This document shows positions 36,802 through 46,278 of a stretch of DNA of 64,000 nt, piece by piece. The DNA is taken from positions 82,667 to 146,666 of the forward strand of contig NZ_FNAC01000007.1 in NCBI RefSeq assembly GCF_900101705.1, given 5' to 3'. Both the position numbers and the translations under genes were made by a program. The DNA comes from Algoriphagus faecimaris (GTDB lineage: Bacteria > Bacteroidota > Bacteroidia > Cytophagales > Cyclobacteriaceae). Under the pieces are notes generated by a model. That model was not told where the DNA came from. It saw only the letters and a program-made list of their open reading frames with translations, and searched no databases. Positions within the stretch are counted from its first letter, which is position 1; each line of letters starts with the position of its first letter.

Positions 36802-37368
36802 CTATTCTATGGTGATGGGGAGCTTTAGCTTCTCCCATCTGATGACCAATCCTGGGGCCTCCAAATCAATAGAAAGTCTCTCTTGACTCGTCTCTTCCCA
36901 TACTGGCGTCACCTCTACCCGAAGGACATCATTCTTTTCATCGTATTGAAAATGACCATGCTCCAAGTCCCATTCCGAATTCAAAATCACCGTCCAAGCT
37001 CCAGAGGACTTAGGAATAGTAAATAAGGAGTATTTACCCGGTTGGATGGATTTTCCTTGGATTTTCATCTCTTCTTTGAGCTCTACAAAAGTCGCCTCGT
37101 TGGCTCCGGTGCGCCAAACCACCTCATAAGGAACTAAATCTCCCCAGAGTGTTCTCCCTTTCACAGCAGGAGAACCATATTGGACCAAGAAGTCCTTTCC
37201 ATTGATTTGGCCTTGCTTTATTTCCAAGGGACTAGGACGCTGTTCCTCATTTGAGTCACTTTGTCTTTCTTCAGTCTGCTCATTCTCAATCGATTCAGTT
37301 TTGGAGTTACATGAAACAAATCCTGAAACCATCAAAACCGATAACAAAATAGTAAGCGTCTTTCTCAT
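36802..37368 (-). CDS. DUF2911 lipoprotein
   Basis: A 188-residue lipoprotein: signal peptide LTILLSVLMVSGFVSCN with a lipobox cysteine near residue 20, then an acidic linker and a DUF2911 domain (VQYGSPAVKGRTLWGDLVPYE, VWRTGANEATFVEL, KYSLFTIPKSSGAWTVIL). This family is abundant in Bacteroidota, exported, and without an established function. It is monocistronic with its own terminator, and divergent from the endonuclease-fold gene at 37583. Confidence 0.88.
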   Translation of the reverse strand: MRKTLTILLSVLMVSGFVSCNSKTESIENEQTEERQSDSNEEQRPSPLEIKQGQINGKDFLVQYGSPAVKGRTLWGDLVPYEVVWRTGANEATFVELKEEMKIQGKSIQPGKYSLFTIPKSSGAWTVILNSEWDLEHGHFQYDEKNDVLRVEVTPVWEETSQERLSIDLEAPGLVIRWEKLKLPITIE

Positions 37369-37582
37369 AGTGTTCTATTTAATGGGTTGAATAAACTAAT
37401 AATGTGCCAACCTTCAAAGTAGAAGTTCTTATTCGTATTGATTTTCAATCTGAAGAAGATAAGCATTTAAATTTTCAAATCTCTTTCGCTACTTTACGGA
37501 AGTTAGCTGTTTTTGGATTAATAATTGCACCAGAAAATCTCATCATCTTAGAAGATCTAAGGGAATTAGCCTACCCCATTTC

Positions 37583-38617
37583 ATGAAATATTTTATCGGG
37601 TTTATATTCATCTGTACACTTTTGATTTTTGGCAGTGTCTATGTGTCACCGGAGGACTTTCCCTATGTAGGACTCTTACCTTTCCTCATTCCGGTCTTTT
37701 GGCTGTTAAATCTTTTCCTCTTTTTCTTGTTGATTCTGTCTTGGAAAAAAGAAGCTTTTATTCCGCTCTTGGTCTTGATTATAGGTTTCAGATTTGCAGA
37801 AATCACTTTTCAAAAAAATACCTCAGAAGAAAACCCGGATGGAATTAAAGTATTGACCTACAATACCCATTTATTCGATTACAAAACTCGTACGGAAGGA
37901 AAATTTGACCCTAGCGTCTACGCATGGCTGCAGCAGCATACTGCCGACATCAAGGTTTTTCAGGAATTTTATCAGGATAATACTACCCCGTCTAGGAATT
38001 CGCTGAAAATTCTGGGTGGAGACAGTGAAATGGAATATTCTTATCAAATCATCGATGGAAATCCCTCCAGGAGGTCTTATGGAATGGCTATTTTTTCCAA
38101 ATTCCCCATAATCAACGACGGGAAAATATTTGACAATAACCGGGCAAATGGTGCTATTTTCGCAGATATTCTCTATCAATCAGATACTATCCGAATCTAT
38201 AATGTACACTTGGAGTCGATGCAGATCAATTCCCAGACCTTGGAAAACTTAGATGGAGTAAAGGAAAATTACAGACAAACCCTAGGAAAACTCCACCGCG
38301 GAAGCCTTGCAAGGAGTAAGCAGCTAAAAGTACTTGAAGAGCATATCAACAACAGCCCTTTTCCAAATATTATCATGGGTGATTTCAACGAACTGCCTTA
38401 TTCCAATACCTATTTTCGCCTCAGCAAAAATCATATCAATGCCTTTGAGACCGCCGGGAATGGCTTTGAATTCACTTATAATAAAATCCTGTTTTTTCTC
38501 AGGATTGACCATATTTTTTCAAGTCCGGAACTGGAAGCAGTGGAATTTACTACGCATCGGGAAGTAGACTATTCCGATCATTACCCTGTTTCGGCTACTT
38601 TGAGGTTTAAAAAGTGA
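37583..38617 (+). CDS. endonuclease/exonuclease/phosphatase-fold membrane protein
   Basis: A 344-residue protein with three hydrophobic segments in the first 75 residues, then an EEP domain: VLTYNTHLFD, IKVFQEFYQD, YGMAIFSKFPII, IYNVHLES, IIMGDFNELPYS, and the C-terminal RIDHIFSSPEL and YSDHYPVSATL. The metal-binding and catalytic residues (N in YNTH, E in QEFY, D/N in GDFN, H in SDHYP) are all present, so it should be active on a phosphodiester substrate, possibly a nucleic acid or phospholipid. The catalytic part probably faces outward or into the periplasm. Start ATG at 37583; the upstream 214-base gap holds no other convincing gene. Confidence 0.88.
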   Translation: MKYFIGFIFICTLLIFGSVYVSPEDFPYVGLLPFLIPVFWLLNLFLFFLLILSWKKEAFIPLLVLIIGFRFAEITFQKNTSEENPDGIKVLTYNTHLFDYKTRTEGKFDPSVYAWLQQHTADIKVFQEFYQDNTTPSRNSLKILGGDSEMEYSYQIIDGNPSRRSYGMAIFSKFPIINDGKIFDNNRANGAIFADILYQSDTIRIYNVHLESMQINSQTLENLDGVKENYRQTLGKLHRGSLARSKQLKVLEEHINNSPFPNIIMGDFNELPYSNTYFRLSKNHINAFETAGNGFEFTYNKILFFLRIDHIFSSPELEAVEFTTHREVDYSDHYPVSATLRFKK

Positions 38618-38686
38618 GCTAAGCGACTCTAACTTCTATCAATAGAAATTATTTTCTTCAGAACGAGCTTCATCTATCTTACTTGA

Positions 38687-40975
38687 CTAACGCTTTTTTT
38701 CAAATACTCGCTTCACCGATAGTAAAAGTACGGGAAGCAAAACCAAATCAGCTACCAATGCAAAAATCAATGCTGCTGCAATCAACAATCCTGTATAAAA
38801 AGTTACGCCAAACTGACTGATCATCAATACTGAAAATCCCAAAACCAAAACAAAGCTTGTTAAAATAAGCGCCTTGCCTGTTTCTAAAAAAGTCCGTTTG
38901 ATCCCATACAAAAAGCCCTTTCCCTGACCCAATTCCATCTTGAGCCTACTCATAAAATGAATGCTGTCATCTACTGCTATACCAAAGGCGACAGTGAAAA
39001 GTATGGCGGTCGTCAGTTTAAATTCGATACCGAGAAGATACATCAGGCCCAGCATCCATAACAAAGGTATAATGTTAGGAATCAGAAGAATAAAAGAAAT
39101 TCTCCATGACCTAAAAAGATAACCAGCAATCACCCCCACCAATAAAAAAGCGATCCCCAAGCCGCTAGCCATCTGACGGGTCACAGATTCATGGCCGCTA
39201 TCGATGAGAAAAGAAGTGCCCGTCCATCTTACTTCCAGCATTTCGCTATCAATTTCTTCATCTATAAATTTTCCAAAATCTTTCCTGATTTTACCCATTT
39301 GATAGCTGCCCAAATCCGCCGTTCGGGCGGAGATTCTTCCCTCTTGACTATTCTCTGAAAGCACCTGATTTTTAAGCTCCACAGGAACACGCTCCAAATA
39401 CGGTTTCAAACGAGCATATTGACCACGACTAGGAAGCGTAAAGGCCTTGGGGTTTCCTTGGTTTTGTGCTTGATTCAGACTTTTCATCAGTGAGTTTGGA
39501 GATAAAAAAGTAAGCTCCCCAAAAGTCTCCTCCAGGTACTTTTCTATTTGATCAATTTCCTCCAGTACGCTGTAGTCTACTAGGCTAGTTTCATTATCCT
39601 TGACGGAAAGGTAGATTTCCAGCGGATTAGACCCTCGAAACTCTCGATCAAAGAAGTGAAAATCCTTTTGAATTGGATGGTCTGTGGGTAAATTATCTAA
39701 TAAAAATCCATTTACCTTGATCTGCAAACCCATGAAAACCGAGGCCAAGGTCAATCCCAAAAACAAAAAAGGAATCCATTTTTTTCCACGAAAAACCAAA
39801 ATCAGAAATGGAAGTAAGTGTAACCCACTTGCCCTCGACTTGATTTTCATTTCTTTTCCTTTTCCAAACCAAAAGAGTAAACTCGGCATCAGCAGATAAA
39901 TCGCCGAAAACATCAATAAAATCCCCAGTCCGGTGCTGAGACCAAAATCTTTCAAGGCCGGTACCGTGGTAAAATAAAGGGATAAAAAACCGAGCGAGGT
40001 CGTTAGAAAAGTCAAGGCTACGGGACTTATCATCGCTCTAAAAACTTTTTCTACAGACAGGTCAAACCTTGGCTCCAGTTTTTGCTCTTTAAATAAATGA
40101 CTCAGTAAATGGATAGACGCACTCAATCCTACTATCAGGAAAATAGTAGGTTGCATCACTGACATAAGGGCCAACTTTTGCCCTATCAAAAGAATCATGG
40201 CAAAAGCCCATATAACCCCAAAAAGGATAACCAAAACAGTCACCAAGACAGTCCACCAAGACCGGAAAATCCAAAAAAGTAAAAGCACCATCAGTATTAA
40301 AGAGATCCCAAAAAATAACCCAAACTCTGCCTGCATGAGTTGTACAAAATCACCCTGTGTCTGAATCTTTCCTGCGACTGCGATCGGCTTTTTCCCCTCC
40401 TTGTCAAAAACTGACAAAATTTCCTGATAGAGCTGATCTCCTTCGGTCTTATCCAGTCCTCTCTTGTTTCGAATCAAAATCAAAAAACTATCTCCACTCT
40501 CAGCAATCAATGTGCCTCGGAAGCTTTCCAAATCCCGCTCTACCCTTGCTGTATTTTTATCTTTATCAAATGATATCAAGGGTCTAAATCTAGCCCCAAA
40601 AGTACCAATCCTAGGAAGTTGGACAGAAAAGACGGACAAAACTGTGTCTACATTCTCCAGAGACTGAAGCTGATCTGAAATTGTCTTAAAATCCCATAAA
40701 GACTCCTCATTTTCCCAAAAGTTCTCATCGGACTGAAAAGCCGTCAATAAATAGTCATTGTCCGAGCCAAATTTCTGTTGATAGTCATTGTAAAAACTTA
40801 AATCCTCATCGTTTTGAGGAAAAAACTGCTCAAAATTATAATCAAAAACCGGCAGGGGTTGGAGCGCTATCAAAAAGAGGGAAAATAGCATACCTATCCA
40901 AAATCTAACTTTATTAGCAGACTTGCTAAAATCGAAAAACCAAGATTTGAATGAGGATTTTGAGGGAGAATTCAC
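38687..40975 (-). CDS. RND/MMPL family exporter
   Basis: A 762-residue inner-membrane protein with the RND layout: TM1 near residue 25, a large extracytoplasmic loop, five or six TMs (FFGISLILMVLLLFWIFR and following), a second loop, and a second TM bundle (IPNIIPLLWMLGLMYLLGI). FGIAVDDSIHFMSRLKME in the second bundle is the proton-relay motif of the MMPL/SSD-like class. It could export lipids, hopanoids or other hydrophobic molecules; the specific substrate is unknown. GTG start at 40975. It is convergent with the preceding plus-strand gene, with 69 bases between them. Confidence 0.9.
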   Translation of the reverse strand: MNSPSKSSFKSWFFDFSKSANKVRFWIGMLFSLFLIALQPLPVFDYNFEQFFPQNDEDLSFYNDYQQKFGSDNDYLLTAFQSDENFWENEESLWDFKTISDQLQSLENVDTVLSVFSVQLPRIGTFGARFRPLISFDKDKNTARVERDLESFRGTLIAESGDSFLILIRNKRGLDKTEGDQLYQEILSVFDKEGKKPIAVAGKIQTQGDFVQLMQAEFGLFFGISLILMVLLLFWIFRSWWTVLVTVLVILFGVIWAFAMILLIGQKLALMSVMQPTIFLIVGLSASIHLLSHLFKEQKLEPRFDLSVEKVFRAMISPVALTFLTTSLGFLSLYFTTVPALKDFGLSTGLGILLMFSAIYLLMPSLLFWFGKGKEMKIKSRASGLHLLPFLILVFRGKKWIPFLFLGLTLASVFMGLQIKVNGFLLDNLPTDHPIQKDFHFFDREFRGSNPLEIYLSVKDNETSLVDYSVLEEIDQIEKYLEETFGELTFLSPNSLMKSLNQAQNQGNPKAFTLPSRGQYARLKPYLERVPVELKNQVLSENSQEGRISARTADLGSYQMGKIRKDFGKFIDEEIDSEMLEVRWTGTSFLIDSGHESVTRQMASGLGIAFLLVGVIAGYLFRSWRISFILLIPNIIPLLWMLGLMYLLGIEFKLTTAILFTVAFGIAVDDSIHFMSRLKMELGQGKGFLYGIKRTFLETGKALILTSFVLVLGFSVLMISQFGVTFYTGLLIAAALIFALVADLVLLPVLLLSVKRVFEKKR

Positions 40976-41070
40976 AAATTAGTAATCAAAAATGAAGTGC
41001 TTTGGTTTATATTTTCGCAAAATGAGGGGAAGATACTATCTTGTCATTTCCAATTAAAATTTCTCTTCCG

Positions 41071-41865
41071 ATGAAGCAATATCACGATTTGATGCAAAAA
41101 ATTTTAGATGAAGGTGTAAAAAAATCTGACCGGACCGGCACAGGCACCTTGAGCATTTTTGGACATCAGATGCGTTTTGATCTATCTGAGGGTTTTCCCG
41201 TCGTCACTACCAAAAAACTACACCTCCGTTCGATTATTATCGAGCTACTTTGGTTTCTGAAAGGCGAATCCAATATCGCCTACTTAAAAGAAAACAAAGT
41301 TTCTATCTGGGACGAATGGGCGGATGAAAATGGCGATTTGGGTCCCGTTTATGGCTACCAATGGAGGCACTGGCCGGATGGAAAAGGTGGAGAAATCGAT
41401 CAAATCAAAAACCTCATTAATCAAATTAAAAATAAGCCTGACAGTAGACGTCATATCGTGAGTGCTTGGAATGTAGCCGATGTGGACCACATGGCTTTAC
41501 CTCCTTGTCACACTATTTTCCAGTTTTACGTGGCAGAAGGCAAACTTTCCTGCCAGCTTTATCAGCGGAGTGCTGACATTTTCTTGGGAGTTCCCTTTAA
41601 TATTGCCTCCTATGCGCTCTTCACCATGATGATCGCTCAAGTCTGTAATTTGCAGCCAGGCGAATTCATCCACACCTTTGGAGATGCGCATTTATACCTC
41701 AATCATCTCGATCAGGCAAAACTCCAACTCAATAGAGATTTCCGTCCTCTTCCCCATATGAAAATCAATCCTGAGGTAAAGGATATTTTCCAATTTAAGT
41801 ACGAGGACTTTGAATTGGTCGGATATGATCCGCATCCCCATATCAAAGCACCGGTAGCAATCTAA
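41071..41865 (+). CDS. thyA: thymidylate synthase
   Basis: Converts dUMP to dTMP with methylene-tetrahydrofolate. The 264 residues from ATG 41071 match the E. coli enzyme in length and sequence; an in-frame TTG at 41041 is an unlikely start. Motifs: [50 protein letters not shown], the catalytic-cysteine region [45 protein letters not shown] and a C-terminal KAPVAI. All conserved residues are in place. It is followed after 15 bases by the small NTF2-like gene. Confidence 0.97.
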   Translation: MKQYHDLMQKILDEGVKKSDRTGTGTLSIFGHQMRFDLSEGFPVVTTKKLHLRSIIIELLWFLKGESNIAYLKENKVSIWDEWADENGDLGPVYGYQWRHWPDGKGGEIDQIKNLINQIKNKPDSRRHIVSAWNVADVDHMALPPCHTIFQFYVAEGKLSCQLYQRSADIFLGVPFNIASYALFTMMIAQVCNLQPGEFIHTFGDAHLYLNHLDQAKLQLNRDFRPLPHMKINPEVKDIFQFKYEDFELVGYDPHPHIKAPVAI

Positions 41866-41880
41866 CATTAGGTTTAAATC

Positions 41881-42264
41881 ATGACTTTCGGAGACAAACA
41901 AAAGCTGATTTTAGGCTATTTAAAAGCTTACAATAGCCTAGATGTCGAAGGAATGCTTCGTTTCTTGGACGAAGATATCGAATTTGAAAATTATCAAGGT
42001 GGAGAACTTACCCATCAGCTTGAGGGAAAAGCCAACTTCGAAAAGCAGGCCAATGAAGCTTTGGCCTATTTTTCCAGCAGAAATCAAAGAGCAGTCAACT
42101 GGACCGAAAAGGGAGAAAGCCTTGAGGTAGAAATTGAATTTCAGGCCCTAGCAGCTGTAGATTTTCCCAATGGCATCAAAAAAGGTCAGTTCATTCAATT
42201 TGAAGGTAAATCTATCTTTGAATTCAGAAACAGTAAAATATTGAAAATCAAGGATTTCAGTTAA
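41881..42264 (+). CDS. NTF2-like (SnoaL-type) small protein
   Basis: A 127-residue soluble protein with the cone-fold pattern: an N-terminal helix (KLILGYLKAYNSLDVEGMLRFL), DEDIEFENYQGGE, then strands ending in IFEFRNSKILKIKDFS. Similar proteins act as small-molecule hydrolases or as subunits in ketosteroid-isomerase-like assemblies; no catalytic set can be identified here. It follows thyA by 15 bases and is likely co-transcribed, then meets the minus-strand oxidoreductase gene convergently at 42292. Confidence 0.8.
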   Translation: MTFGDKQKLILGYLKAYNSLDVEGMLRFLDEDIEFENYQGGELTHQLEGKANFEKQANEALAYFSSRNQRAVNWTEKGESLEVEIEFQALAAVDFPNGIKKGQFIQFEGKSIFEFRNSKILKIKDFS

Positions 42265-42291
42265 TTTCTCTCTTGTCTTGGATTTTCTAAT

Positions 42292-44142
42292 TCACTGGCG
42301 AAGATTTCCATCCCAATTTACCTCAAGTTCAAAAGGTTGGAGTAGTTCGTCCATCAGTACAGAGACCATTCTTCTATTCAGGATTTGATCAGTTGTAAAT
42401 TCTCCCTTCAGCTCCCTTCTTTTCCAAGCTTGTGCTATTTCCAGCAAAGGAGTATTTGGCTTTACTAGAGTGATTAATTCTTGAAACCTTGCACCTGTCA
42501 AATAATCCCCCGAGGCACCCCAAAAATCTTTTAATTCAGGATAAAGTGGTCTCATCCCCTCAATCAATTCAAATTCTGTCACTTTATCATTGGAATAAAA
42601 CCAAGTTTGATTTGCCCAGAGGTAAGGGACTCCCTTTCCTTTCAGTATGCCGGTGGCCCCGATTCGCTGCATGGCCTGAAAATCAGGATCCGAAGGCTGC
42701 ATATCCAAATATGGCATTAAATAGGCGCCTTGATTAAGAAGTGCCTGCTGCACCGACCTGATAGAAATATCCTTCAAATCCAGATTTTTTTGCGAAGCAA
42801 GGTAAGCCAAAGTCCCCGCAGCCTGACCAATTCCCAATACCACAGGCTGAAGACGACTGGCGCCATTTACAATGTTGGAAACTGAGATGCTTTTCTCCGC
42901 CAAAATTAAAGCAGGATGATCTCGTGATACTAATGCACCTAAAGGAATATTGTAAGATGGAACCCGAATCTTAATAAAATCAATAGCCGGAGCATCCGGT
43001 CTTTCTTTGTGGTGATGATCTATGGTGTAGTCTCCCACCACCACTCCCGTTCGGTACATTGGGCTCGGTGCATCAAAAGGACTTCTGACAAAGGGCAAGG
43101 TAAAATCCACCATTCCATGATATCTTCTTGATTCTCTGTGATAAGGAATTATTGGTAGTCCATCCTCCGTAGGATACTCCTCTTCGGCAATTCCCAAGTG
43201 AGTATAGCCAAGTTCCTCTTGTATATAATAAATAAACCTAAGGCTCTTCTGCTTGGCTTTCTCTAGCTCTATTTCTCTCTGAATTGGGTCAAGTTCGACA
43301 ATATTGGTGTAGTAATCATTCCCACAGTTGGGCCAATTGATCATGTATTTCCCATTGGGTAGCTTACCATAAGCTATCATTTTATCACAGTCCAAGGTAG
43401 GATCCTTATCCGTGATGGGATCTGCATGGGCGCAGGCACAGGCAAATTCTTCAGGATCGTAATTTTCAGGCTTGGAAATGGTTTTATCCTCTCCCGGTCC
43501 AAAATCCTGCAAAGTGACCACATAGGTAAGGTCCTGAATGATATCATTTGCTTCTTCGGGGGCAAATGCTTCACCGATGTCATCCCGAGCATCCATTCCC
43601 AATCGATAAGAAAGGTCAAGCGATGCCGCTACATCCCCCAACTCTGTGGCATCAATCAAAAGAGGTGCCTCCACCTGATAGGTTTTCTCATCCTTTTCGT
43701 ACGTCAGTGTCCAAGTTTGATTTTCGTAAGAAACTTTCTTCCAATAACTTCGAAAAGCCAGCTCCAAATTGGGAACTGAGACGGCTATAGATTGAAAAAT
43801 CTGATTACCTACTTTCGGCTCAAAAAGTGTATTGCTCACCCATCCTGTTGAAAGCTCCTGCTGAGAGCCATAATGCGCAATCAAACTATCTCTGAATTCC
43901 CCCCAAATACCTGAGGGTAATCGATGATTTCCATCAATGGCAGATACACCCGCCGCGGTAAGCATTCCCCCCAGCCATTCTGATGGCTCAACAATCAGTG
44001 TCTTGGCTCCCAATCTGCCCGCTGTGATCCCTGCGGCTGTTCCGCTAGCCCCTCCTCCTACCACGATGACATCGTAACTTTGCTGAGCAAAAAGGGAGTG
44101 AAGTGTTCCTAAGAGGAAAAAGAAAAAAAGAGATTTCTTCAT
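42292..44142 (-). CDS. exported FAD-dependent oxidoreductase
   Basis: A 616-residue protein with a signal peptide (LFFFFLLGTLHSLFAQ), then a Rossmann FAD site YDVIVVGGGASGTAAGI and TLIVEPSEWLGGMLTAAGVSA. LIDATELGDVAASL and the C-terminal GIGQAAGTLAYLA belong to the FAD_oxidored group common beside SusC/SusD genes in Bacteroidota. The likely location is the periplasm. In order of transcription it follows the ROK kinase and chitinase, so its substrate may be an amino sugar or glycan. This substrate is inferred. Confidence 0.87.
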   Translation of the reverse strand: MKKSLFFFFLLGTLHSLFAQQSYDVIVVGGGASGTAAGITAGRLGAKTLIVEPSEWLGGMLTAAGVSAIDGNHRLPSGIWGEFRDSLIAHYGSQQELSTGWVSNTLFEPKVGNQIFQSIAVSVPNLELAFRSYWKKVSYENQTWTLTYEKDEKTYQVEAPLLIDATELGDVAASLDLSYRLGMDARDDIGEAFAPEEANDIIQDLTYVVTLQDFGPGEDKTISKPENYDPEEFACACAHADPITDKDPTLDCDKMIAYGKLPNGKYMINWPNCGNDYYTNIVELDPIQREIELEKAKQKSLRFIYYIQEELGYTHLGIAEEEYPTEDGLPIIPYHRESRRYHGMVDFTLPFVRSPFDAPSPMYRTGVVVGDYTIDHHHKERPDAPAIDFIKIRVPSYNIPLGALVSRDHPALILAEKSISVSNIVNGASRLQPVVLGIGQAAGTLAYLASQKNLDLKDISIRSVQQALLNQGAYLMPYLDMQPSDPDFQAMQRIGATGILKGKGVPYLWANQTWFYSNDKVTEFELIEGMRPLYPELKDFWGASGDYLTGARFQELITLVKPNTPLLEIAQAWKRRELKGEFTTDQILNRRMVSVLMDELLQPFELEVNWDGNLRQ

Positions 44143-44155
44143 GGGCTGTAAGGTT

Positions 44156-45037
44156 TTACTGAGTCAATAAAGGGGAATTGGAAAGCTTGGATTGATGCTG
44201 AATCATCGCCCCGACAAGGGCCGCATTCTCCTGTAGTTCTGAAATGATTATCTGTACTTCTATCCCCATTCGGTCTAGATAAGCTTGGGTGTGTGGTAAA
44301 TACAAGGAGGCTATTTGGCTGATTTTACCTCCCAAAATCACGGCCTGTGAATGTAATCGGATGAGATAGGGAAATAGAAACTCGCCTAAGTTTTCACCAA
44401 ATTCCTGAAAGAGAGTTGCTCGAATACTATCCTCCACCTCAGGACTGAGGAGATCTTTGACTCCGCTGATTTCAAGGTTGTAATTGGATTTAGCCATGTT
44501 TACAAACCATCGAGTACCTAAATAATCTTCTGCCACTCCCTCTTTGAATGGGGCCGTCCAGAGTTTAGCATCTTTTACCACCTCCTCTACTTTGATGGCA
44601 GAACCCAGTCCTGTCCCCAGAGTCAAAGCCAAGGAATTGCTGTAAGAACGTCCCGCTCCTACCTCACTTTCACCTATCAAAAAAGCGGCTGCATCATTGG
44701 TGAAATGTATGAGTTCGGGGGAAATGTGAAGCGATTCAGCTAAAAGTTGACGGACGGAGGAGCCTTTGAGAGACTTCATTTTCCCTTGGTCTTCCATAAG
44801 CGAAATCCCATTTTCATAATCAAAAGGTCCCGGCATGGCCACAGAAAGAAAATAACTTTTCCTTTCTCCTGCGGCGGAGCGAATCACCTCAGTCCAAGAG
44901 CTGAGGATCTCATCGGCAGTTGCGTAGGTATCTACTCCAGCTTCTTTTATTTCGCCTAATTTCACATGATCCCCATTACGTGAGACCACTGCTGCAGAAA
45001 TATGCGAACCACCGATGTCGACTCCTATGTAATCCAT
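44156..45037 (-). CDS. ROK family sugar kinase
   Basis: A 293-residue cytoplasmic protein beginning YIGVDIGGSHISAAVV, the ATP-binding phosphate-1 motif. It continues with LSVAMPGPFDYENGIS, IHFTNDAAAFLIGE (with the catalytic Asp) and LALTLGTGLGSAIKV. The usual ROK zinc motif (CXCGXXGC) is not visible, so it is either a zinc-less kinase or a sugar-binding relative. In this locus it may phosphorylate GlcNAc or glucosamine released from chitin; substrate inferred. It lies 13 bases after the chitinase stop. Confidence 0.85.
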   Translation of the reverse strand: MDYIGVDIGGSHISAAVVSRNGDHVKLGEIKEAGVDTYATADEILSSWTEVIRSAAGERKSYFLSVAMPGPFDYENGISLMEDQGKMKSLKGSSVRQLLAESLHISPELIHFTNDAAAFLIGESEVGAGRSYSNSLALTLGTGLGSAIKVEEVVKDAKLWTAPFKEGVAEDYLGTRWFVNMAKSNYNLEISGVKDLLSPEVEDSIRATLFQEFGENLGEFLFPYLIRLHSQAVILGGKISQIASLYLPHTQAYLDRMGIEVQIIISELQENAALVGAMIQHQSKLSNSPLLTQ

Positions 45038-45050
45038 TTTTTTCTGAATT

Positions 45051-46202
45051 TTATTCCTTCTCAGTAGGCTGAGCTCCGAGCTCTTGATAGATCACATCCA
45101 AAAGCTGACGGGTATTATCTTCCGAAAGCTCCCAAAACATAGCTCCAGCTAAATTTTTCTCTTTAATAAAGTCCATTTTTGCTTTCATCGACTCAGGGTC
45201 TTCATAGGTAATCCAAGCCGAATCTTTCTGTGAATACAGGTAAGGCGCTGCAGCCTTTTCGTCCCAATGCCGACTATAAGTTGAGGTTTTGCTCAAAGCA
45301 AAAATCTGATGATAAGGTAAACCCATTTTAAATTTTCCACTTTGGAAAAGCCCATTGTCCTGAGGAGCTACCTGCTCCCACATTCTCCCGTAAAACGGTA
45401 CACCCAAGACAATTTTTTCGGCGGGCACCCCAAAGGAAATATGCTCTTCTACTGTAGTCTGTGCTGATCTTCCTTTAGCACCATTGGGAAAGAGATTGGC
45501 ATGATGACCAGTGACATCGTCTCCAGCCGTATAAAAATCATAAGCCATGATATTGATAAAATCGAGGTATTTCTGTGCTTCTCCGAGATCATTCTCTTCC
45601 AAATACCTGCGAAATCCTCCCGAAGCTATTGTACTGAGATAATGTTTTTGATGGATTGCTCCTACCGAATCCAAAGCCGCTCTGAAGCTCTTTAGCATCG
45701 CAACAAAATTCTCCTTATCCTCGGGTCTGTAGGGATTATTATCACCAGGAATACTGGGGTATTCCCAATCAAAGTCCAATCCGTCTAACTCATATTTCAG
45801 CAAAAAATCAATTCCTGATTTTGTCAATCGATTGATGCCTTCCGTAGTCAACACTGCATCAGAAAATCCTTTGGAATGTGTCCAACCTCCGATGGATACC
45901 AAAATTTTCAGGTCGGGATTTCGTTGTTTCAATTCATTCAAAATAGAAAAATGAAGACTATCCCGCTTTTGATTTTCACCAATATGACATACCTCTCCCG
46001 CTGCCACATCGGCAAAAGCGTAATTGATATGTGTCAGTTTTTCGGCAGGGATCTTTTTGGGATTGATATTTTTCCAACCAGCAACGTAGCCTACGATATG
46101 GTGATTTTTATTTTGGTCCTTTTCTAAGGTTTCATTTGAACTACACCCGAAAGCAGCAATAACAAGTAATGCGATTACGATTTGTCTCATAAGATTGGTC
46201 AT
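45051..46202 (-). CDS. GH18 chitinase lipoprotein
   Basis: A 383-residue lipoprotein (signal peptide ending AAFGCSSN). The TIM-barrel chitinase motifs are present: HIVGYVAGWKN, KILVSIGGWTHSKGF (SXGG), and the catalytic LDGLDFDWEYP (DXXDXDXE, acid Glu about residue 145). INIMAYDF and the C-terminal GAMFWELSED complete the site. It should cut chitin or chito-oligosaccharides at the cell surface or in the periplasm. Being next to the SusC/SusD pair supports a small chitin-utilisation locus. ATG at 46202; an ATG at 46190 would also keep the signal. Confidence 0.92.
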   Translation of the reverse strand: MTNLMRQIVIALLVIAAFGCSSNETLEKDQNKNHHIVGYVAGWKNINPKKIPAEKLTHINYAFADVAAGEVCHIGENQKRDSLHFSILNELKQRNPDLKILVSIGGWTHSKGFSDAVLTTEGINRLTKSGIDFLLKYELDGLDFDWEYPSIPGDNNPYRPEDKENFVAMLKSFRAALDSVGAIHQKHYLSTIASGGFRRYLEENDLGEAQKYLDFINIMAYDFYTAGDDVTGHHANLFPNGAKGRSAQTTVEEHISFGVPAEKIVLGVPFYGRMWEQVAPQDNGLFQSGKFKMGLPYHQIFALSKTSTYSRHWDEKAAAPYLYSQKDSAWITYEDPESMKAKMDFIKEKNLAGAMFWELSEDNTRQLLDVIYQELGAQPTEKE

Positions 46203-46216
46203 GAAGTGATAAAGTT

Positions 46217-46257
46217 AAAAAAAGACAGAGGCTTTGAAACTAATCAAAACCTCTGTC
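46217..46257 (-). terminator. Rho-independent terminator after susD
   Basis: Arms GACAGAGG (46224-46231) and CCTCTGTC (46250-46257) pair perfectly, with TTT on one side of the loop facing AAA on the other. On the minus strand they are followed by seven T. It lies 22 bases downstream of the SusD stop and separates it from the chitinase, so chitinase expression would need read-through or its own promoter. Confidence 0.75.
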
Positions 46258-46278
46258 ATCAATTAAATTAACAGAAAA

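Noticed and set aside
37404..37586. A 60-residue frame just upstream of the endonuclease-fold gene, overlapping its ATG by four bases
   Set aside because: It starts at GTG with no clear ribosome site, has no recognisable domain, and lies in a gap between divergent genes where a chance frame of this size is likely. Kept out of the gene list.
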